The notes beneath the pieces are model-generated. The model worked only from the letters and a program-made list of their open reading frames with translations. It was not told the origin of the DNA and searched no databases. A DNA stretch of 64,000 nt, from assembly GCA_963662895.1 (NCBI GenBank), contig OY759981.1, forward strand, positions 496,001-560,000, given 5' to 3'. Each line of letters starts with the position of its first letter. Position 1 is the first letter of the stretch. Position numbers and translations under genes: made by a program. Origin of the DNA: GWE2-42-39 sp963662895 (lineage in GTDB: Bacteria; Bacteroidota; Bacteroidia; Bacteroidales; Prolixibacteraceae). This document shows, in pieces, positions 19,001-25,998 of the stretch.

Positions 19001-19103
19001 CGGCATCTCCCTTGCCAATACTTACTCCCCCGTCGTCCTGTGCATACACATTTACCTGTATTCCCAATAAAATGGTCACAAGAATCAAGTACAACTTCTT
19101 CAT
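13059..19103 (-). CDS. Giant secreted repeat fibre with C-terminal S74 intramolecular chaperone
   Basis: 2014 residues. A signal peptide (MKKLYLILVTILLGIQVNVYAQ) is followed by a head typical of Bacteroidota tail-fibre-like proteins (LVYDTDKSNFYYWNGSEWTPVPG). Residues about 418-1170 are a tandem array: some 15 copies of a 34-residue module (DDQTASEVSYDNTTSGLTAT and on) interleaved with 8 copies of a 30-residue module (DDQELSLSSNILSIENGTTT and on). Then come three full and one partial copies of a larger module of about 187 residues. The end is a peptidase S74 domain: the Ser1912/Lys1917 dyad sits in SDMRLKKN and a coiled coil closes the protein. S74 domains trimerise beta-fibres and cut themselves off. 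No T9SS sorting domain is present, so export to the surface is unexplained. Third gene of the cluster. Confidence 0.85.
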   Translation of the reverse strand: MKKLYLILVTILLGIQVNVYAQDDGGVSIGKGDADADPSAILELVSSNKGLLIPRLTESQRVGISSPASGLLVYDTDKSNFYYWNGSEWTPVPGIKAASEISVTASGDLTSTDVQSALEELQGEIITVPGSGMTSVVHDATLTGNGVTGSELGIANNGVSLAKIANGGRSQVMTTDASGNPMWQDITSIQDGTGTDDQGLFDVLGNGNDAGGSTITNLGAPTVSTDAATKNYVDTELSGVEKQSNKNMANGYVGLGSDSKVNQIYLPTMILGNTYVVADETAQLALTVTQGDVAVRTDESKTYINNSGSNSSMGDWTELISPDGEVQSVNAEIGSVVLDLADILTQGNNAGGKVISGITNPVDAQDAATKNYVDTQLGGLIDADNQKIDVLSLSGTTLNISLENDGEAIRTIDLSGIDDQTASEVTYDNTTSGLTATDVKSALDEVVAGSSDDQELSLSSNILSIENGTTTVDLSAYLDNTDDQTASEVSYDNTTSGLTATNVKSALDEVVAGSSDDQELSLSSNILSIENGTTTVDLSAYLDNTDDQTASEVTYDNTTSGLTATDVKSALDEVVAGSSDDQELSLSSNILSIENGTTTVDLSAYLDNTDDQTASEVSYDNTTSGLTATNVKSALDEVVAGSSDDQELSLSSNILSIENGTTTVDLSAYLDNTDDQTASEVSYDNTTSGLTATDVKSALDEVAVGSTDDQTASEVSYDNTTSGLTATDVKSALDEVAVGSTDDQTASEVSYDNTTSGLTATDVKSALDEVAVGSTDDQTASEVSYDNTTSGLTATDVKSALDEVAVGSTDDQTASEVSYDNTTSGLTATDVKSALDEVAVGSTDDQTASEVSYDNTTSGLTATNVKSALDEVVAGSSDDQELSLSSNILSIENGTTTVDLSAYLDNTDDQTASEVSYDNTTSGLTATDVKSALDEVAVGSTDDQTASEVSYDNTTSGLTATDVKSALDEVVAGSSDDQELSLSSNILSIENGTTTVDLSAYLDNTDDQTASEVSYDNTTSGLTATDVKSALDEVAAGSSDDQELSLSSNILSIENGTTTVDLSAYLDNTDDQTASEVSYDNTTSGLTATDVKSALDEVVAGSSDDQELSLSSNILSIENGTTTVDLSAYLDNTDDQTASEVSYDNTTSGLTATDVKSALDEVAAGSTDEMVKVGSTGTGMYLSENDFDGTGSDIVIREDAVTSSKILNGSIVNDDINATAAIAGTKISPDFGTQDVTTTGNLRVGDGTPDNSMDGEDAYIEGNVEVDGTVTVGAYTLPNTDGTASQVLQTDGSGAVSWTTFAGTIADGSVGNATLRWDGSSWIESGALKNDNTNITVTGDLSVNGGDITTNKTSANLFNTTTTTLNIGGAAISLNLGASTGTTTIKNDLNIAGNDLSFGNGETISNGINGTIAVTVPAGGSLNVFTGNMKVGDGTPDNSMDGEDAYIEGNVEVDGTVTVGAYTLPNTDGTASQILQTDGSGAISWVDISGTIEDGITPNNTLRWDGSSWIESGALKNDDSNITVSGNLAVNGGDIITGSSSASLFNTTATTLNIGGAVTSLNLGSSTGTTTIKNDLNIAGNDLSFGNGETISNGTNGTIAVTVPTGGSLNVSTGNLKVGDGTPGTITLDGEDAYIEGNVEVDGAVTVGAYTLPNTDGTASQVLQTDGSGAVNWTDIAGTIADGSIGNATLRWDGSSWIESGALKNDNTDITVTGNLAVNGGDITTNKTSASLFNTTAATLNIGGAATSLNLGSSTGTTTIKNDLNITGNDLSFGNGETISNGTNGTIAVTVPAGGSLNVFTGNLKVGDGTPDNSMDGEDAYIEGALEVDGTVTVGEYTLPNTDGSNGQVLVTNGGGALSWTAPEFLLAGTGDYTLRYDVTNGWEASSVLTNDGTDVAISGDLTVNGTIINPSDMRLKKNITTLTGVLGKLNCLRGVRYEFKDQQKYAVGPQVGVIAQELQRVFPELVTQGADGYLAVNYSQLTGVLIQAIKEQQQEIDLLKKQMQQVMKKLGME
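13650..15370 (-). repeat. About 560-bp in-frame tandem repeats in the giant fibre gene
   Basis: The landmark CCATGGAGTTGTC...GGCGTGCCGTCG (or its variant) recurs near 13659, 14216, 14783 and 15344, a period of about 560 bases. Each unit encodes GEDAYIEGNVEVDG, AYTLPNTDGTASQ, LRWDGSSWIESGALKND and NDLSFGNGETISNG. The copies are nearly identical in DNA, which points to recent duplication or gene conversion. Confidence 0.85.
15603..17852 (-). repeat. 102-bp and 90-bp interleaved in-frame tandem repeats in the giant fibre gene
   Basis: About 15 copies of a 102-base unit (34 codons) and 8 copies of a 90-base unit (30 codons) in mixed order. Five 102-base units sit in a row around 16300-17050. Between copies the DNA differs by only a few, mostly silent, bases. 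Both units are multiples of three, so copy-number change keeps the frame. Confidence 0.9.
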
Positions 19104-19226
19104 AATAAATGGATTTATATTATTCCTTATTTATACATTTCATATCCAAAATATTTTTCCCAACTTTTCTGAGATCCCGGGACAAGCACTAAAGAGACTC
19201 CCCGTTGAAAATCAGTTTTTCATACA

Positions 19227-20279
19227 CTAATAAATAAACGTAGCCATGTTATCCTTCCGGCCTCCGTTTTCCGGCCATATATCCAGACCATCATTAATAC
19301 TTTCCTCTCCTTTATGTTTCATAGAATATGATAAACGGATACCATGTGAATTAAACTGGTTCAATCCGGTTCCTATCCCCCATTCAAAAGTATAGCCGAC
19401 CTTTAGCGAAGCCCCCAGTTTTAAGTCAACTGAAAATGTCTGGGCCTGGTTAAAACGGTGACTTGTACCTATCCAAAATTTATTATAGATCAAAAAATTG
19501 GCAGCAACATCATATATCACAGGTATCCGGTAGTTGTCTGTCACCACCCCGTTCTCCGATTTAATCCCTTTCTCGTTATAGTATTTGATAATCAATCCGG
19601 TACGCATACGCACCCATGATGATAAAGGGATCAATCCCCCCCACGCAAAATCAAGCCCGGGAAGGTATTGCGAATCATCCATGTTGTCCTTGATACTGGT
19701 GGTCATCGAACTAATACCGGCAAACCACTTACGGGACAGAAAAAGCATGCCCACTGAAACGGCCGGGTAAAGCGTGTTCTGGTCAACCTGCTCCAACAGG
19801 AGACTTAAATCCTCATCAGGGTAACTGATTATCCCGTCCCGGTTAAAGGCACTTTGTAAAAACCCCACACTATACCCAAAAGCCAGGAAACTGTTCCTGG
19901 TAAAACGGAGGTTATGACAAAAACTGGCCTTCAGCTCGGTAGTAGTACGTAAGCCAATATCTTCGACTATAACTCCCAGGTTAATCCCCAGCCTGGTTTT
20001 TTTCATGGGCATAAACAGGTTAGCCACGTAACTCTCGGGACTGTATTCAAATTTACTGCCCCACTGTGCACGGTTATAAACACTCAGGGAGATATAGTCC
20101 CGGAATGAATTATAGGCAGGATTCAGGAATTCCTGCTGCAATATTCCCTGTGTATGCATCGCCACATCCTGAGAATACACCTGATATACACCTGAAAAAC
20201 TACACGTTACCAGGGGCATGAAAATCCACCTTATAAATAATCTTTTTTTCACGAATAAGTATTTAGTTATCTGTTTCAA
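19227..20279 (-). CDS. PorP/SprF family type IX secretion outer-membrane protein
   Basis: 350 residues. After an N-terminal export signal come the family marks: QEFLNPAYNSFRDYISLSVYNRAQW (about 48-72), RLGINLGVIVEDIG, and a series of amphipathic beta-strands ending in a beta-barrel-like C-terminus. PorP/SprF proteins hold T9SS cargo with type B C-terminal domains at the surface (as SprF does for SprB). The gene directly upstream encodes just such a cargo, 66 bases away, so the two are most likely a cognate pair. The giant fibre gene follows 123 bases downstream. Confidence 0.88.
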   Translation of the reverse strand: MKQITKYLFVKKRLFIRWIFMPLVTCSFSGVYQVYSQDVAMHTQGILQQEFLNPAYNSFRDYISLSVYNRAQWGSKFEYSPESYVANLFMPMKKTRLGINLGVIVEDIGLRTTTELKASFCHNLRFTRNSFLAFGYSVGFLQSAFNRDGIISYPDEDLSLLLEQVDQNTLYPAVSVGMLFLSRKWFAGISSMTTSIKDNMDDSQYLPGLDFAWGGLIPLSSWVRMRTGLIIKYYNEKGIKSENGVVTDNYRIPVIYDVAANFLIYNKFWIGTSHRFNQAQTFSVDLKLGASLKVGYTFEWGIGTGLNQFNSHGIRLSYSMKHKGEESINDGLDIWPENGGRKDNMATFIY

Positions 20280-20345
20280 TACTGTCTTGTTTCAGATAAT
20301 CTCTCCCTCTAAGAGGAGTTCTGTCCTTCCTGTCCATCGTTCGTA

Positions 20346-21572
20346 TTATTTATATTCCACTACCTCTATAATATTGTGAAACAACACTTTTCGTTCATCT
20401 TTGATCAGTGTTAACTCATAAAAATATGTTCCGGAACGGTAATTCCTCACGTCAAAATCATTGGCATAGTTGCTGCTTTCATAAACTTTATTTCCGAAGC
20501 GGTCATAAACTGATAAAATAACTTCCTTGTAATCTTCTATCCCGGGAATCTCGAAAGTGGTACGCCCCGTCCCGTTTCGGGCCAGATAGTTCACCAGTTC
20601 AGGAACTTTCTCCCCTTCTTTGCTGGTTACTGTTTCAATTTTACCGGCAGCAAACAAACCTGCGGCATAAGCAGTTTCCGAAGTAAGATATGAGCCCTCG
20701 TTACTTTTACCTGAATTATAATCAAGAGAAAAATCCAGAGGACTGCCATCAGGTTCAGAGGTATAAAACAAATTGTACGAACCATCCAGCAATCCGTCTG
20801 TACTATATAACGATAAATATGGTTTAAATGTAATACCCTCACTGTCCGTACTGACCTGCCAGCCTCCAATATCTTCAAGCAAGCCCCCGTTATGATCTCC
20901 TGAATTCCAGATATCATCATAATCAGCACTATAGCTCACCCCCAGGTAACCGGAGGAAGAGATTTCGTCTGCCTTAAAGGGATGGAACCCGGAGGAAGCT
21001 GTTCCCAGAGGAAACAGGTACTCGTTCCCAGAAACAGTGTTACGAGCCAGGGAGCCATCTATAAAGCTGGTATTGTCAGGACTGTCATCAGAAACAATGG
21101 CATCAGGCGATGTGTCTAAGATTTTTAAAGATACCCCTTCCTCCACCTCAATAACCCCTGATCCCAGGGTAAGGATACCGGAAATAAAAAAATCCTTTCT
21201 TATATAAACCGTATTACCACTTTCAACATACAGTGATGAAACAGCTGCCCCGTCCCCTTCGATGATACAATCGGCAATACCATTTATATAATATACTCCA
21301 CTCCCGTCTAAAATGGTACCCAGACTTAAACAGGTTTCATGTTCGTTATTTAAATATACCGATCCTTCATTCCATATTAAAGCATCTGCATCAACCGACA
21401 GGTCATTTTTCACAACAACCGAGCCGTTATTACTGACTTTCATGCTTGTTTTCCCGACACGAATGTCTTCACTAAAGACATTTGATACATTTACAAGCAT
21501 AACAAATGCCAGTAATATAAAAGACACAATATCTTTACTTCCTATTTTTATAAAAACAAAAAATATTTTCAT
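20346..21572 (-). CDS. Secreted protein with T9SS type B (gliding-motility CHU_C) sorting domain
   Basis: 408 residues. The reading frame opens MKIFFVFIKIGSKDIVSFIL and has a hydrophobic export segment about 15-35. The middle is Ser/Asp/Gly-rich beta structure without a recognised domain. The last 75 residues are a type B sorting domain: VILSVYDRFGNKVYESSNY, then NDFDVRNYRSGTYFYELTL, and a final basic strand. This directs transport through T9SS. It is the first gene of the cluster: its start lies 52 bases from the left inverted repeat of the invertible segment, so it is the direct target of promoter switching. The PorP/SprF gene follows. Confidence 0.85.
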   Translation of the reverse strand: MKIFFVFIKIGSKDIVSFILLAFVMLVNVSNVFSEDIRVGKTSMKVSNNGSVVVKNDLSVDADALIWNEGSVYLNNEHETCLSLGTILDGSGVYYINGIADCIIEGDGAAVSSLYVESGNTVYIRKDFFISGILTLGSGVIEVEEGVSLKILDTSPDAIVSDDSPDNTSFIDGSLARNTVSGNEYLFPLGTASSGFHPFKADEISSSGYLGVSYSADYDDIWNSGDHNGGLLEDIGGWQVSTDSEGITFKPYLSLYSTDGLLDGSYNLFYTSEPDGSPLDFSLDYNSGKSNEGSYLTSETAYAAGLFAAGKIETVTSKEGEKVPELVNYLARNGTGRTTFEIPGIEDYKEVILSVYDRFGNKVYESSNYANDFDVRNYRSGTYFYELTLIKDERKVLFHNIIEVVEYK

Positions 21573-21624
21573 AAGATAAATGAATATTATTTCTATACAT
21601 ACAATACTTAATACACATCAAAAA

Positions 21625-21650
21625 GACTTTAAATCATTAGTTTAAAGATT
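21625..21650 (+). repeat. Left 26-bp inverted repeat of invertible segment
   Basis: This sequence (beginning GACTTTAAATCATTAG and ending TTAAAGATT) is the exact reverse complement of 22130-22155. It lies 52 bases upstream of the start codon of the first cluster gene. A perfect 26-base match at 505-base separation, beside a tyrosine recombinase, is best read as a recombination site. Confidence 0.92.
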
Positions 21651-22129
21651 TATACAAATAAATCTCTTAACATCACATAATAAGTATTTTATGAGTTATA
21701 TTTGTTTCACAGAAAAAAATATGTGTTGATTTGAGTGGTAAAGTTTTTATATAATAACCTGTATGTGTGTTTATTATATACCTTTTATACTGAAACAAAT
21801 ACTGAAACAATCGTTTTGAAAACAATAATAATTAGCGAGAGAAGCTCATTCCTGTTCATTACAATGATTTGGTTATCTGAAAAAAAAGCAAATCAAAAAA
21901 AACGGGAACGGAAAAGGAAAATTATTTTTTTAGTGAAACATTTAAGTTACAAACAGATACAGGATAAAATATAATTTAATAAAAAAGACCTCTTTTATAA
22001 TAAATAAGCTAACCATCTATAAGTGTGTGTAAAATATTAATATGAAATAAGTTATACAAAATTTGTTTTTAAATATTTTTGCCTGTTTGTCTTGGATTTT
22101 ATATGACTATGTTCTATATTTGGCTTTAG
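21651..22129. promoter_or_regulatory. Invertible promoter segment (479 bp)
   Basis: A 479-base AT-rich segment bounded by the perfect inverted repeats. It carries two TATATTTG (TAnnTTTG) boxes on the plus strand, at 21697-21704 and 22115-22122. Reading leftwards toward the cluster I find no TAnnTTTG/TTTG pair near the left repeat. In this orientation the promoters face the 3' end of the recombinase gene; after inversion they would face the surface cluster. A 79-codon plus-strand reading frame (21735-21974) is Lys-rich and probably spurious. Confidence 0.8.
22091..22122 (+). promoter_or_regulatory. Promoter near the right end of the invertible segment
   Basis: CTTG at 22091-22094, then 20 bases, then TATATTTG at 22115-22122: a good match to the Bacteroidota -33/-7 pattern. 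Transcription would start about 22129, at the edge of the right repeat, and here runs antisense to the recombinase. If the segment flips, the -7 box maps to about 21658-21665 on the minus strand, about 85 bases before the ATG at 21572. Confidence 0.65.
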
Positions 22130-22155
22130 AATCTTTAAACTAATGATTTAAAGTC
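22130..22155 (-). repeat. Right 26-bp inverted repeat of invertible segment
   Basis: Exact reverse complement of 21625-21650. It ends 30 bases from the stop codon of the tyrosine recombinase gene. The bases immediately inside and outside the pair do not match, so the repeat is 26 bases exactly. Confidence 0.92.
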
Positions 22156-22185
22156 CATCCTAATTTCTTTGATCTATGCTTCATC

Positions 22186-23421
22186 TCATATACAACAAAA
22201 ACAATTGTTTATTACTTTTTCATTGGCCTTATCTACATGCGAGGGGTTCAAAGCGCTCAGGTAAGCATAAGTTGTTTTTTCCGAACTATGCCCCATCCCT
22301 TCACTGATTACCGATACAGGGATTCCATTCTCTCTGGCCAAGGTCGCCCATGAATGCCGCGACACATACGAACTGAGGGGGATGTGCAGGTTTAACGAAT
22401 TACTGATAGACTTTAACGTTTTGTTATATTGCCTCAGACGGTTTTTATACTGCCGGTATAATTGTGATGACGGTAATTTCCTATTCTTCAGTATCGGAAG
22501 AACATATTCCCCTTCATTTTTATATTTGTCGATCAATTGCTGCAACAGCCCTGTGATCTTTACTTTTAAAGGCTGTCCTGTTTTATGTCGTGAATAACAG
22601 ATATAGCCATTAACTATATTATCGTATGTTAAATATGCCATATCCACAAAAGGCATCCCCCGACAGTAAAAGCTAAACAAGAACAAATCACGTGCAAGTT
22701 CTTTCCGTAAATCAGTTCCCAGTTCCATCCGGGCTATTTTCTGTATGATCGATTTATCTACTGCTATCTTTCGCGTTTTTACATTACTCATGCAAATATC
22801 CTGGAACGGAGAGAAAGCGGGGGGACTCTCAATCCCCTCTTTGCAGGCCTTATTATACACCGCTCGTAAAATCCGAAGATAAAAATTTACGGTATTGGTT
22901 TTTAATCCTGAACGGCGTAAAAAACACATAAAACTGTTTACCCATTTTTCGGTTATATCTTTAAAAGAAAATAATTCATCCTCCCCTATGAAGCGGACAA
23001 GACAGTTCAACGTACTTTGATAGGCGCCTGCTGTACCTGTTCGCCCTTCTTCTTTTAACAACTGTATCCGGGACTTAAAATAAGTAGTTAATAAACTGTT
23101 ACGCTTATTTGATTTATACATAAAAACAATGTCCCTGGTGGTAAAATACATCCTCTCTTTTTGCAATAAACCCACTATATGTCTAAGTTGACGGGTTGCT
23201 TTGTCAATATAAGAATTGATCTCTCCGGCAGGTATTCTTCTACTCCGGCCATTTAATACTTTCCTCCTGTTCTCATCAAATTCTTTTTCAAAAAGGTGAT
23301 ACGGTGAATAAATCAACCGTTTTTCCCTGCGGTATATTACTTGAAAAACCAAGGGGTAAGTACCATCTTTCCTGGCACTGTACTTGTTCAGTTGTACTTT
23401 AATTGAAACCATGTAATCCAT
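22186..23421 (-). CDS. Tyrosine-type site-specific recombinase (probable promoter invertase)
   Basis: 411 residues with an N-terminal arm-type domain (1-100), a SAM-like core-binding domain (about 110-205) and a catalytic domain. All active-site positions are present: Arg254 (FYCRGMPF), Lys280 (RHKTGQP), Arg355 in SYVSRHSW (Tyr352 at the usual first His, common in Bacteroidota), His378 (GMGHSS) and Tyr387 (TTYAYL). It resembles the Bacteroidales recombinases that flip local promoters more than phage integrases, and it sits beside a 26-bp inverted repeat pair with no phage genes near it. The stop is 30 bases from the right repeat. In the present orientation the segment promoter runs antisense into it. 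Confidence 0.88.
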   Translation of the reverse strand: MDYMVSIKVQLNKYSARKDGTYPLVFQVIYRREKRLIYSPYHLFEKEFDENRRKVLNGRSRRIPAGEINSYIDKATRQLRHIVGLLQKERMYFTTRDIVFMYKSNKRNSLLTTYFKSRIQLLKEEGRTGTAGAYQSTLNCLVRFIGEDELFSFKDITEKWVNSFMCFLRRSGLKTNTVNFYLRILRAVYNKACKEGIESPPAFSPFQDICMSNVKTRKIAVDKSIIQKIARMELGTDLRKELARDLFLFSFYCRGMPFVDMAYLTYDNIVNGYICYSRHKTGQPLKVKITGLLQQLIDKYKNEGEYVLPILKNRKLPSSQLYRQYKNRLRQYNKTLKSISNSLNLHIPLSSYVSRHSWATLARENGIPVSVISEGMGHSSEKTTYAYLSALNPSHVDKANEKVINNCFCCI

Positions 23422-23449
23422 ATATTTTCTATATAATAATAAATAAAAA

Positions 23450-24110
23450 TTATTTCATGAATCAGCCATTTACAATTAATGGCTATCTCAATTTTTCCCA
23501 ACAAACAACTAAATTATTATATTTAGAAAATATTCCTGCAAAATACACTTAATATTCCCCTTTACCATAAACCTTCTTCTTCTGTTTCATAGTAGAATTT
23601 ATTACGTATAACCCAAAATCCGACACACCAGAATGCATCCATCTCTTATTCCTGACCCGGTTTTCCTGTTACAATCCTTCTTGATCACACGTTGCTGATA
23701 AATAAGATGTAATACCCCAGCAATATATACAATGGAGTAAAATTTTTCTATGATCAGCTATTTTTCCCATTATTGTCCGATAATATTTAACCGCCAGTCA
23801 TTTCAGATGTTGACCCGGTGTATTGTATACAGAAAAATGAAGTACAGAGATAACGAAATAAAAATTTTAGCGGACAGCCGATATGTAATCAGATAATAAA
23901 ATTCATTGACAAAATAAAAAAATACGACAAACAATATGACAAGATTAATAACGCTAAAAAATCACAAATTTCAGTATTCTCATTTGCGTCTTTTCGTTAA
24001 CTGTATGAACACTTTTGGAGATAATCTATTGTAACGTACCGTGTACCGTGCCCCTATTGCATACGCCAAGATCCCTTTCTTTCTTTGCTGCGGACTAAAT
24101 GCTGACTAAA
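23450..24110. other. Intergenic region upstream of the recombinase
   Basis: About 660 AT-rich bases. A small hairpin (AGCCATT/AATGGCT at 23464-23484) lies in the recombinase leader. CGTACCGTGTACCGTGCCCC near 24037 is a short direct repeat of the sort seen near integration sites, but no partner copy was found. No gene is evident. Confidence 0.4.
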
Positions 24111-24113
24111 AAG

Positions 24114-24152
24114 AAAAGCGCCCACTTTAACAATAGGCGCTTTTTTGCTTTT
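24114..24152 (+). terminator. Rho-independent terminator
   Basis: Stem AAAAGCGCC (24114-24122) with GGCGCTTTT (24136-24144), followed by a long T-run on the plus strand. No plus-strand gene lies just before it, so the gene it served may have been lost. Confidence 0.75.
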
Positions 24153-24159
24153 TTTTAAT

Positions 24160-24250
24160 CAAGTGGAGAAACACGGAAAAGTATCGAACCATTTAATTGA
24201 AGATTATGATTCTATATTGAGTTTTATGAATGCCGAGATGCAGTAGAAAA
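24160..24250 (+). pseudogene. Possible 3' gene fragment
   Basis: After the terminator a plus-strand frame reads NQVEKHGKVSNHLIEDYDSI, LSFMNAEMQ, then stop at 24246-24248. It has protein-like composition but no start and no recognised domain. It may be the tail of a deleted gene. Confidence 0.25.
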
Positions 24251-24524
24251 AACTTAAAATATAGCTTTGGATATTGTTTTTAGGTTGGACCTAAAGCCTT
24301 TGGAACAACAAATCTCTGCTAATAACAGTATTCGTTGTTTATTTTATGAGCGTTGAGAAATATAAGGAGACAATCCATATTGGGAAAAATGTGGCAACGA
24401 ACTTCTACCTTCTCTTAATGAAGTATTGTCTTACCAAGTACCTGATATTTTATAAAAATTCTTGCATACGAATTAGTCAATTTATTTCACAGATATTCAT
24501 AAGGAGTTATTTTTGTAAGAAAAA

Positions 24525-25253
24525 ATGTCTGTAACCTTTCATAAAATGGATAATATCATTAAGACAGTAAGAGCTCAGCTTCGGGAAAACATCGATATAA
24601 AAACACAGGAAAACAGCCAACGTTTCTTTAAAGAAAAAATTGATTATTACGGAGTGAAAGTCCCGATTGTAAACAAAATCAGTAAAGAATGTTTTAAAGA
24701 AATAAAAGCTCTCGAAAAAGCAGAAGTTTTCAGACTTATTGAAACCCTTTGGCAATCAGGAATCATAGAAGAATCCTTTGTTGCCTGTAACTGGACTTAT
24801 GCGCTTCGGAAGGATTTCCGTCCTGAAGATTTTGAAACATTCAACCAATGGATTGATTTGTATGTAAACAACTGGGCTTCGTGCGATACTTTTTGTAACC
24901 ATTCTGTTGGAGAATTCATTCAAATGTATCCGAATTTTCTGGTAGAACTAAAAAAATTCACACAATCAGAAAATCGCTGGATAAGAAGAGCTTCTGCTGT
25001 AACCTTGATTATACCGGCACGAAAAAGCTTGTTTTTAAATGATATTTTCGAAATAGCAGACCAGCTTCTTACCGATGATGACGATCTGGTACAAAAAGGA
25101 TATGGCTGGATGCTCAAAGCCGCAAGCCAGGCACATCAGGCAGAGGTGTTTGATTATGTCATGAAAAACAAAACGATAATGCCCCGGACAGCGTTAAGGT
25201 ATGCTATTGAGAAAATGCCAAAAGATATGAGAGTGCTAGCGATGAAAAAATAA
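24525..25253 (+). CDS. DNA alkylation repair protein, AlkD-like HEAT repeat fold
   Basis: 242 residues, all helical, with family features: WIDLYVNNWASCDTFCNHSVG (about 107-127), then ENRWIRRASAVTLIIPARK (about 147-165) and ADQLLTDDDDLVQKGYGWMLKAAS, followed by PRTALRYAIEKMP. AlkD proteins remove positively charged alkylated bases from DNA. An AAGGAG box 16-20 bases before the ATG at 24525 supports this start; Met8 is an alternative. It stands alone on the plus strand. Confidence 0.85.
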   Translation: MSVTFHKMDNIIKTVRAQLRENIDIKTQENSQRFFKEKIDYYGVKVPIVNKISKECFKEIKALEKAEVFRLIETLWQSGIIEESFVACNWTYALRKDFRPEDFETFNQWIDLYVNNWASCDTFCNHSVGEFIQMYPNFLVELKKFTQSENRWIRRASAVTLIIPARKSLFLNDIFEIADQLLTDDDDLVQKGYGWMLKAASQAHQAEVFDYVMKNKTIMPRTALRYAIEKMPKDMRVLAMKK

Positions 25254-25286
25254 TTATATAATTTATGATACAAGAGAAGAAATAGA

Positions 25287-25996
25287 ATGCCAGGCGACAA
25301 AAAAAACAGGTTTACGATTGAAAAAGTTGATAACAATACTTTTGTTATAAGCGAATACAAACATTGGGAAGAAACCCATTGCTATGTACTGAACGGTACA
25401 GAGCGGTGCCTGTTACTGTTGTTACAACACATATGCATTACGACCACTTTGGCGGGCATAAATATTTTCCCGATTTTTATGTGCATGAAGCCGAAACAGA
25501 ATGGATAAACGGCGGTTTCCCTTTAACCATCGAACAGGTGCGAAATTTTCTGACAGAAGAACCCTGCGATTTCCCGGAAGATTTCGATCTTAATGATTAT
25601 TGCCTGTCTGAAGGCGTTCCAACAAAAGTGTTAAAAGATAATGATACGATAGAACTGGGCGGACGGACAATCCGGGTTTTGCATACCCCCGGCCATTCTC
25701 CCGGTCATATGTGTTTTTACGAGGAAGAGAAAGGTTATTCATACACCGGCGACTTAATTTATATCGGTGAATTATTTGCGTATTTTCCGTCAACAGACCC
25801 AGTTGCTTATATGAATTCGATAAAAAAGTTATTGTTATTACCGGTGACTAAAATTTTGCCTGCACACCACGATTTAGAAGTTCCATTGTCGATTATTAAC
25901 GATATGGATAAAGCTTTTACCGATTTGTATAAAGACGGAAAACTAAAACACGGAAGCGGTACTTTTTCTTACTCAAATTTTGGAATAAAACTTTAG
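25287..25996 (+). pseudogene. Metallo-beta-lactamase-fold hydrolase, internally deleted and frameshifted
   Basis: The first frame (25287 on) reads VDNNTFVISEYKHWEETHCY, VLNGTERC, a normal MBL-fold opening. A second frame continues from about 25410: AVPVTVVTTHMHYDHFGGH, then HTPGHSPGHMCFY, YTGDLIY and LPAHHD, the zinc-ligand motifs. The LIDTG strand and roughly 15-25 residues expected between are missing, and the frame changes at the same spot (25410-25425). A small deletion therefore broke the gene. Confidence 0.8.
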
Positions 25997-25998
25997 AG

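Noticed and set aside
11324..19103. Diversity-generating retroelement
   Set aside because: The RT-like protein lacks YxDD, and I see no template/variable repeat pair with A-biased differences and no Avd gene.
21735..21974. 79-codon gene inside the invertible segment
   Set aside because: Lys-rich and AT-driven, with no recognisable domain or ribosome-binding site, and inversion would move it relative to its surroundings.
22186..23421. Phage or conjugative-element integrase
   Set aside because: No phage, mobilisation or tRNA target is adjacent, whereas an exact inverted repeat pair and promoter are; local invertase is the better reading.
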